Below the pieces are notes generated by a model. The model saw only the letters and a program-made list of their open reading frames with translations. It was not told where the DNA came from and did not search any database. Of a DNA stretch of 64,000 bases, positions 58,957 to 64,000 are shown piece by piece. The stretch's first letter is position 1; each line of letters opens with the position of its first letter. The stretch is from Streptomyces griseosporeus (GTDB taxonomy: Bacteria; Actinomycetota; Actinomycetes; Streptomycetales; Streptomycetaceae). The DNA lies in assembly GCF_014656055.1 (NCBI RefSeq), contig NZ_BNBR01000008.1:354316-418315 (forward strand), given 5' to 3'. A program made the position numbers and the translations under genes.

Positions 58957-59799
58957 CTACTGTGACAGACACGCTCGATTGAGTACGTAGCGGGTCAGCG
59001 GCAGGTAGTAATCAGCCCGCACACCGTCATCAAGTGGAACGACGACGGACACCACCCCCTCGGCCTGCCCCACGAAGAGCGCGGGATCGTCCGTATCGGC
59101 CAGCCCGATGGCCTCGAACCCCAGCTGACCTGCTCCGCAGACCCAGCCGTGATCCCCGACGACCAGCTCGGGCAGCACCCCGCCGGCCTCCGCCGCACCG
59201 GCCAGAGCGGTACGAACCGGGAGAGGTGAGTGCGAATGCGCGCCGGTCGCACAACCGGGGCGTCCCCCGGCGGGTTCGCGGACGAACGCGACACCTCGTA
59301 CGTAGTCCAGGTTGTACGTACGTAGACCGAACCGGGTCGTTATGTCGACACAGCGACCCTGCGCCGGTGTGAGGACAGCACATCCCGCCGCCGACAGAGC
59401 GTCTGCGAGCGCGGCGTAGAAACCCAGCAGCCGATGGGGGTGCCCGGTGCCGATCAGCACCGGTGCGCGACGCCGGGCGGCGGCCCCGACCCGCTCGGCG
59501 AAGGCATTGAGAGCCCTCACCGTACGCTCAGGATCGATCACATCATGACCGGAAGTGCAGCGGGGATCGGCCGAAACCCCGCACTTCTCCGCCATCAACG
59601 CGACCAGGTCGGACACCCCCCAGTCCCCCTGGGGATCGACGCCCATGAGCACCCGGGGGTCACGCGCGGCGAACGCCCGGTACCGCCGCAGACTCGCCTC
59701 CCGCGAGGTCGCCACGACCCCCGCGAGCCGAGCCCCCAGAAGATGGGCCCGCAGCCCGTCCACGCCCACCACCCGAACGATCCTGACGCACACCCCCAC
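58957..59799 (-). CDS. Conserved actinobacterial protein, phosphatase-annotated family
   Basis: The 280-residue protein is conserved in Streptomyces next to bldN-cluster genes and is often labelled a phosphatase, but I see no classic phosphatase motif. Visible features are LLGARLAGVVATSREASLRRYRAFAARDPRVLMGVDPQGDW, GTGHPHRLLGFYAALADAL, VVGDHGWVCGAGQLGFEAIGLADTDDPALF and conserved Cys and His residues. The GTG at 59799 is the best available start, but it lacks a good ribosome binding site, and a GTG at 59793 is also in frame. Function unknown. Confidence 0.75.
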   Translation of the reverse strand: MGVCVRIVRVVGVDGLRAHLLGARLAGVVATSREASLRRYRAFAARDPRVLMGVDPQGDWGVSDLVALMAEKCGVSADPRCTSGHDVIDPERTVRALNAFAERVGAAARRRAPVLIGTGHPHRLLGFYAALADALSAAGCAVLTPAQGRCVDITTRFGLRTYNLDYVRGVAFVREPAGGRPGCATGAHSHSPLPVRTALAGAAEAGGVLPELVVGDHGWVCGAGQLGFEAIGLADTDDPALFVGQAEGVVSVVVPLDDGVRADYYLPLTRYVLNRACLSQ

Positions 59800-59867
59800 G
59801 GGGAACGACGAGAACGGAGAAACACCCCACGGAAGGCGTAACGGTTCCTCTCGAAGCCGCCCACCGA

Positions 59868-60070
59868 CTCAGCTGCGGGCAGCCAAGGCCGCTCCTGTGG
59901 CGCAGCTGCGGGCAGTCGTACCGCCAGGGCGGCGCCCACCCGGCAGCGGGGTGCCAGGCCGCATGCCTGCGTAGCTGCGGGCAGTCGTGCCGCTGGGGCG
60001 GCACGGGTGGGCGCAGCGGCACCCCGTCAGCGCCGGGCTGCGCACCCACCCCCGGCCGGCACCAACGCCG
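59868..60070 (+). repeat. Dispersed GC-rich repeat, composite copy 2
   Basis: Three units begin AGCTGCGGGCAG, at 59871, 59903 and 59972. The third core (59971-60002) is identical over 32 bases to the copy in the DUF2637 gene. The order unit-unit-tail, with the tail CCCCCGGCCGGCACC, matches copy 1 (17371-17538) in reverse orientation over about 150 bases. Each core can form a GTGCCGC...GCGGCAC hairpin. It lies between acuC and the conserved gene at 58957. Confidence 0.85.
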
Positions 60071-60088
60071 GGGCCACACCAGCAACCG

Positions 60089-61261
60089 CTACGCCAACAA
60101 CCCCCGCAACGGAAACACCGCCCGCCGCGTAGCCAACACCGCCTGATCCAAGCGATCAGCGGGGTCGTACCCCGCATCCCACCCCGCCCAGGACACAGGC
60201 CACCGCCCGTCCGTCATCCGCCCCGGCCCCAACTGCCGGGTCCGCGCGAAAACCTCCTGCCGCCACGACTCGGGCACCACCGTCGCCGGCTCGATAGGCC
60301 GCCCCGCAGCGATCCCCACCAGATGCGTCCACGACCGCGGCACGACCTCCACCACGGCGTATCCCCCACCCCCCAGCGCCACCCACCGCCCGTCGGCGTA
60401 CTCGTGCGCCAGCTCGTGACACGCCACCTGCACCGCCCGCTGCGCGTCCAGCGACACCGCCAGATGCGCCAGCGGATCCTCGAAGTGCGTGTCGGCCCCG
60501 TGCTGCGTCACCAGCACCTGCGGCCGGAAGTCGGCCAGCAGCTCCGGCACCACCGCATGGAACGCCCGCAGCCACCCCGCGTCCCCGGTCCCCGCCGGCA
60601 ACGCCACGTTCACCGCCGACCCCTCCGCCGAGTCCGCCCCCGTCTCCTCCGGCCACCCGGTCTGCGGGAACAACGTCCGCGGATGCTCGTGCAAGGAGAT
60701 CGTCAGCACGCGCGGATCGTCCCAGAACGCCGCCTGCACCCCGTCCCCGTGATGCACGTCCACATCCACGTACGCCACCCGCTCGGCCCCCAGCTCCAGC
60801 AGCCGCGCGATCGCCAGCGAGGCGTCGTTGTAGATGCAGAACCCGGACGCCGCCCCCGGCATCGCGTGGTGCAGCCCGCCCGCGAAGTTCACCGCGTGCA
60901 GCGCCTCCCCGCGCCACACGGCCTCCGCCGCCCCCACCGACTGCCCGGCGATCAGCGCGGACACCTCGTGCATGCCGGCGAAGGCCGGGTCGTCCATCGT
61001 GCCCAGCCCGTACGCCTGGTCGGCGGCCGACGGATCCGCCGAGGCCGCCTTCACGGCCGCGATGTAGTCCTCCCGGTGGACCAGCCGCAGCGTCGACTCC
61101 CCGGCCGGCTTCGCCGCCACCACGTCCACGTCCCTGTCCAGCCCGAAGGCGTCGACAAGCCGTTTCGTCAGGCCCAGCCGGACCGGATCCATCGGATGGT
61201 CCGGACCGAAGTCATAGCCCGTTACTGCCTCGTCCCACATCAGCTGTGCGCGGCCGCTCAT
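60089..61261 (-). CDS. acuC: Acetoin utilisation/histone deacetylase-like protein AcuC
   Basis: The 390-residue protein is a zinc-dependent deacetylase of the HDAC superfamily. It has DHPMDPVRLGLTKRL, GGLHHAMPGAASGFCIYND, the zinc motif DVDVHHGDGV and the active-site region LVTQHGADTHFEDPLA. In Bacillus AcuC deacetylates acetyl-CoA synthetase. The ATG at 61261 is preferred; a GTG at 61270 is in frame. Its start lies 50 bases inside the upstream MFS gene, implying coupled translation. Confidence 0.94.
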   Translation of the reverse strand: MSGRAQLMWDEAVTGYDFGPDHPMDPVRLGLTKRLVDAFGLDRDVDVVAAKPAGESTLRLVHREDYIAAVKAASADPSAADQAYGLGTMDDPAFAGMHEVSALIAGQSVGAAEAVWRGEALHAVNFAGGLHHAMPGAASGFCIYNDASLAIARLLELGAERVAYVDVDVHHGDGVQAAFWDDPRVLTISLHEHPRTLFPQTGWPEETGADSAEGSAVNVALPAGTGDAGWLRAFHAVVPELLADFRPQVLVTQHGADTHFEDPLAHLAVSLDAQRAVQVACHELAHEYADGRWVALGGGGYAVVEVVPRSWTHLVGIAAGRPIEPATVVPESWRQEVFARTRQLGPGRMTDGRWPVSWAGWDAGYDPADRLDQAVLATRRAVFPLRGLLA

Positions 61262-62423
61262 GCCCGCCACCGTATCGGTCCGGTTGAGCCGCGAACGACC
61301 TGGCGTACACGAGCGTCACCAGCACCAACGCCATCGGCACGAGCATCGCCCCGCGATAGCTCCACGCGTCCCCGAGCGCCCCCACCAACGGCGAACCGAC
61401 CAGGAACCCCACGTAGTTGAAGACGTTCAGCCGCGCGACCGCCGCGTCCGAGGCCCCCGGGAACAGCCGCCCCGCCGCCGCGAACGTCTGCGGCACCAGC
61501 ACACACAACCCCAGCCCCAGCAGGGTGAACCCGAGCATCCCGACCCACGCCCCCGGCGCCCCGGCCACCACCGCGAACCCGACCGCCGCGACCACCGCGC
61601 CCGTCCGCACGACCGCCGCCGCCCCGAACCGCCGTACCCCGAAGTCCCCGATGGACCGCCCCAGCAGCGTGGTCACCATGTACACGGCGTACGGCACGGT
61701 CGCCAGCTGCTCGCTGCTCCCCAGCACGTCCTGCAGATACTTGGCACTCCAGTTGGAGACGGTCGAGTCCCCGATGTACGCGAAGGTCATCACCAGACAC
61801 AGCGGCAGCAGCATCCGGAAAGCGACGACCCCGGCAGCCTCGCCCTCAGCGGAGACGGCTTCGCTCTCCCCGTCGACGTACCACCGGCTCCCCACCAGCG
61901 CCGCCGGCAGCAGCACCGCCACCACCGGCAGATACGACACCCACAACGCCAGATGCCAGTGCGCCCCCGCCCACGCCAGCGAGGCCCCCAGGATCCCGCC
62001 CAGGCTGTACACCGCGTGGAAACTCAGCATGATGCTGCGTCCGTACGACCGCTGCAGGCTCACCCCGAGCATGTTCATCGAGGCGTCCAGCGCCCCCACC
62101 GCCAGCCCGAACGCGGCCAGCGCCACCGCCAGCCCCGCCATCCGGTCCCCCGCCCCGACCCCCAGCAGCGCCAGGAGCACGACCGGCTGGGACCAGCGCA
62201 GCAGCCGGCTGGGCGGGATCCGCCGCACCAGCCGCTCGGTCGTCACACTGCCGACACCGGCCAGCACGGGTACGGCGGCCAGGAAGGCCGGCAGCAGCGC
62301 GTCGGAGACGCCGTAACGGTCCTGCACGGCCGGGATGCGCGTCACGAGCAGAGCGAAGGCCACACCCTGGGCGAAGAAGCTGAACGCCAGCGAGGCCCTA
62401 CCGCGCCGCAGCACATCAGTCAT
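61212..62423 (-). CDS. MFS transporter
   Basis: The 403-residue protein has about twelve TM helices with the MFS pattern MTDVLRRGRASLAFSFFAQGVAFALLVTRIPAVQDR and GLAVGALDASMNMLGVSLQR. It overlaps acuC by 50 bases at its 3' end. Similar acuC-MFS pairs suggest uptake or export of a small acid, but the substrate is unknown. The start at 62423 has a weak ribosome site. Confidence 0.88.
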   Translation of the reverse strand: MTDVLRRGRASLAFSFFAQGVAFALLVTRIPAVQDRYGVSDALLPAFLAAVPVLAGVGSVTTERLVRRIPPSRLLRWSQPVVLLALLGVGAGDRMAGLAVALAAFGLAVGALDASMNMLGVSLQRSYGRSIMLSFHAVYSLGGILGASLAWAGAHWHLALWVSYLPVVAVLLPAALVGSRWYVDGESEAVSAEGEAAGVVAFRMLLPLCLVMTFAYIGDSTVSNWSAKYLQDVLGSSEQLATVPYAVYMVTTLLGRSIGDFGVRRFGAAAVVRTGAVVAAVGFAVVAGAPGAWVGMLGFTLLGLGLCVLVPQTFAAAGRLFPGASDAAVARLNVFNYVGFLVGSPLVGALGDAWSYRGAMLVPMALVLVTLVYARSFAAQPDRYGGGHERPRTADVGRGSNGL

Positions 62424-62489
62424 GGCGGCGAGCGTAGGGCCCCGGGCTACTGCTGGGTAGATCCAGCCAAAGATGAATTTCGCTCAGCT

Positions 62490-63167
62490 TCAGGCGGCGA
62501 CCGTGACCTCGGCCCGGGCGGCTGCCACCCGCGCGGCCTCCACCTCGGCGGCCAGCATCCGCTTCATCGGCTCGACGGCCAGCCCACCGCTGACCACGAA
62601 GGCGACGGCCATGGTGGCGACCATCAGCACCGAACCCAGCCAGACCATCGTGTCCACCGGCACGGTGTACGCGCCCACGACCCGGGCCACGCACTCCGCC
62701 AGCAGGGCCACGCCCCACACCAGCGAGAACGCCCGCTCGCCCCGCCGGAAGGCCGGGGAGGCGGCCATCAGCCGCTGCCAGGCGGCCTCCCGCGTCTCGT
62801 CGCCCTTCACCATCAGGGGCTTGAACGCCGCGGTCATCATCGGCCTGCCGAGCGCCACGGACACCAGGATGCCGATGCCGACCGTGCTGCTGACCGCACC
62901 GTCCTTGGCGAGCATCAGCCGCGGGTCACCGGAGACGAAGCTCAGCACCAGGCTGACCAGGTTCACGACGAGGATGAGCCCCGCGAGCCCGTTCACCGTC
63001 CGCTCGCGCACCGCGCTCCACACCGTGCGCACGGCCGGCACCACGCTGCTCCAGGCGAGCGCGGCGAAGGTGCTCATCCCGAAGGCTTCCTTGAGGAGGT
63101 AGTACGAAGCGAGCGGCACCGCCACGTCGAGGAGGAGCGGCCGCAGGTTCTTCTTCGTCGTCGTCAT
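62490..63167 (-). CDS. VC0807-family membrane protein
   Basis: The 225-residue protein has about six TM segments and the VC0807-like pattern LLLDVAVPLASYYLLKEAFGMS, GRPMMTAAFKPLMVKGDETREAAWQRLMAASPAFRRGERAFSLVWG. GGGGG precedes the ATG at 63167. The function of the family is unknown. The C-terminus is a charged, Ala/Val-rich helix. Confidence 0.85.
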   Translation of the reverse strand: MTTTKKNLRPLLLDVAVPLASYYLLKEAFGMSTFAALAWSSVVPAVRTVWSAVRERTVNGLAGLILVVNLVSLVLSFVSGDPRLMLAKDGAVSSTVGIGILVSVALGRPMMTAAFKPLMVKGDETREAAWQRLMAASPAFRRGERAFSLVWGVALLAECVARVVGAYTVPVDTMVWLGSVLMVATMAVAFVVSGGLAVEPMKRMLAAEVEAARVAAARAEVTVAA

Positions 63168-63236
63168 GCCCCCAGCTTCCCGTCCGGACCCGGGTCGCCG
63201 GTAGAAACGATCGTCCACCCCTCGGCATGACAAATG

Positions 63237-63881
63237 TCAGACGAGCAGGTCACCCAAGTCGGCCATGCTGCCGAAGAGTTGACCGGCCCCTTGGAGCCGG
63301 TCGGCGGGCGTCATCGCGGTGAACCCCAGGACGTCCATCCCGGCCGCCACAGCCGCCTGCACGCCCAGTGGACTGTCCTCGACGACCACACACCGCTCCG
63401 GCGCGACGCCCATCTCCTTCGCCGCGTGGAGGAAGAGGTCTGGCGCCGGCTTCCCGCGCCCGACGTCCTGCGAGCTGAAGATCCGCCCCTCGTCGAACCA
63501 CCGGTCGAGCCCGGTCGTCCGGTGCCCCACCCGGATCCGCTCATGACTCCCCGAGGAGGCCACGCAGTACGGCACCCCGTCCGCCGTCAGCTTCTCCAGC
63601 ACGTCCTCGACGCCGGCCACGGGCTTCAACTCCCGCTGGAAGGCAGCGAACACGCGCGCGTGGAAGACGTCATCAAAGTCCTCGGGCAACCGCTGCCCGG
63701 TCCGCTCGAACACCAGCTCATGGATGCGGTGCATCGCGGACCCCATGTAGTCCTGGATGGACTCCTCGTACGTCGTCGGATGCCCCAGCTCGGTGAGATA
63801 GGCGGCGAGGTGACGGTTGGAGATCGGCTCACTGTCGACGAGGACGCCGTCGTTGTCGAAGATGACGAGTTCATAGCGCAT
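63237..63881 (-). CDS. HAD-IA family phosphatase
   Basis: The 214-residue protein has motif I VIFDNDGVLVDSE (nucleophile Asp), a cap domain, motif II ASSGSHERIRVG, the conserved lysine in GRGKPAPDLFLHAAKEMGVAPERCVVVEDSPLGVQAA, and the expected acidic pair. It resembles beta-phosphoglucomutase or phosphoglycolate phosphatase relatives; the asparagine in DNDG instead of the usual leucine/methionine is typical of this subgroup. The ATG at 63881 lies just before an rrn terminator. Confidence 0.93.
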   Translation of the reverse strand: MRYELVIFDNDGVLVDSEPISNRHLAAYLTELGHPTTYEESIQDYMGSAMHRIHELVFERTGQRLPEDFDDVFHARVFAAFQRELKPVAGVEDVLEKLTADGVPYCVASSGSHERIRVGHRTTGLDRWFDEGRIFSSQDVGRGKPAPDLFLHAAKEMGVAPERCVVVEDSPLGVQAAVAAGMDVLGFTAMTPADRLQGAGQLFGSMADLGDLLV

Positions 63882-63901
63882 GACATGACCCTAAACGCAG
63901 A

Positions 63902-63929
63902 AAACCCCGCACCAGAAGGTGCGGGGTTT
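63902..63929 (-). terminator. rRNA operon terminator
   Basis: A 12-base perfect stem (AAACCCCGCACC with GGTGCGGGGTTT) and an AGAA loop are followed on the minus strand by TTTTCTG. It lies just downstream of the 5S rRNA gene. Confidence 0.92.
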
Positions 63930-63941
63930 CCCGGAATAATT

Positions 63942-64000
63942 GTTCGGCGGCGTCCTACTCTCCCACAGGGTCCCCCCTGCAGTACCATCGGCGCTGTGAG
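63942..64000 (-). rRNA. rrf: 5S ribosomal RNA, 3' half
   Basis: The reverse complement reads through GGTACTGC...GGGACCC-like 5S sequence and ends GGACGCCGCCGAAC, the typical actinobacterial 5S 3' end. The 5' half, and the 23S and 16S genes, lie beyond the right edge of the window. Confidence 0.93.

Noticed and set aside
61260..63230. Long plus-strand open frame of 656 codons
   Set aside because: It is a shadow of the MFS and VC0807-type genes on the other strand; its protein is His/Arg/Pro-rich without domains.

Overview
The window is chromosomal DNA of a Streptomyces species or very close relative. GC is very high, GTG and TTG starts are common, and TTA leucine codons are rare (I found only four in genes I accept). 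Several marker genes point the same way: rex-hemA-hemC-hemD, the developmental sigma factor bldN with its anti-sigma gene rsbN, a bdtA-like excisionase-fold gene, the tiny actinobacterial ribosomal protein bS22, and DUF3558, DUF2637 and DUF2690 proteins.

Layout. 1-2433: end of a histidine-phosphatase gene, hemL and a small conserved gene. 2452-13978: an accessory block that looks like an uncharacterised metabolic or natural-product locus. It has a KamA-type radical SAM aminomutase, a metallo-beta-lactamase-fold hydrolase, two paralogous NAD_binding_9 flavoproteins on either side of a divergent promoter, two cupins, a VOC protein, two MFS transporters and a LysR regulator. Two of these genes carry TTA codons, which suggests bldA control. 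14042-23786: a two-component system, an LLM monooxygenase/FMN reductase pair, transporters and regulators (AraC, HxlR). 23809-28215: secreted enzymes, an intradiol dioxygenase and a streptogrisin-type protease with the same C-terminal carbohydrate-binding module, with AraC and LysR regulators between them. 28247-36707: MarR, YnfA-type protein, SDR, a tyrosine phosphatase-GNAT fusion, RtcB, two DUF3558 lipoproteins and a DUF2637 protein. 36774-40431: class I lysyl-tRNA synthetase and arginyl-tRNA synthetase. 40522-42803: a secreted peptidoglycan-binding-like protein facing two membrane-tethered HTH proteins. 42870-45066: an aminotransferase and a SAM methyltransferase.

45354-51648 is the haem block: hemB, then the rex-hemA-hemC-cobA/hemD transcription unit with four-base stop/start overlaps, preceded by a Rex operator. 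51941-59799: glutaredoxin, HAD phosphatase, bldN, rsbN, acyltransferase, epimerase, bS22, bdtA-like gene and a conserved gene. 60089-63881: acuC, MFS, a VC0807-type membrane protein and a HAD phosphatase. The right edge enters the 3' end of a 5S rRNA gene, so an rrn operon lies beyond, on the minus strand.

A dispersed GC-rich repeat with a conserved hairpin occurs at four loci. Two copies are intergenic and in opposite orientation; two lie in frame inside coding sequences (hemA and the DUF2637 gene). Products are assigned by reading motifs and recalling families; no database search was run.
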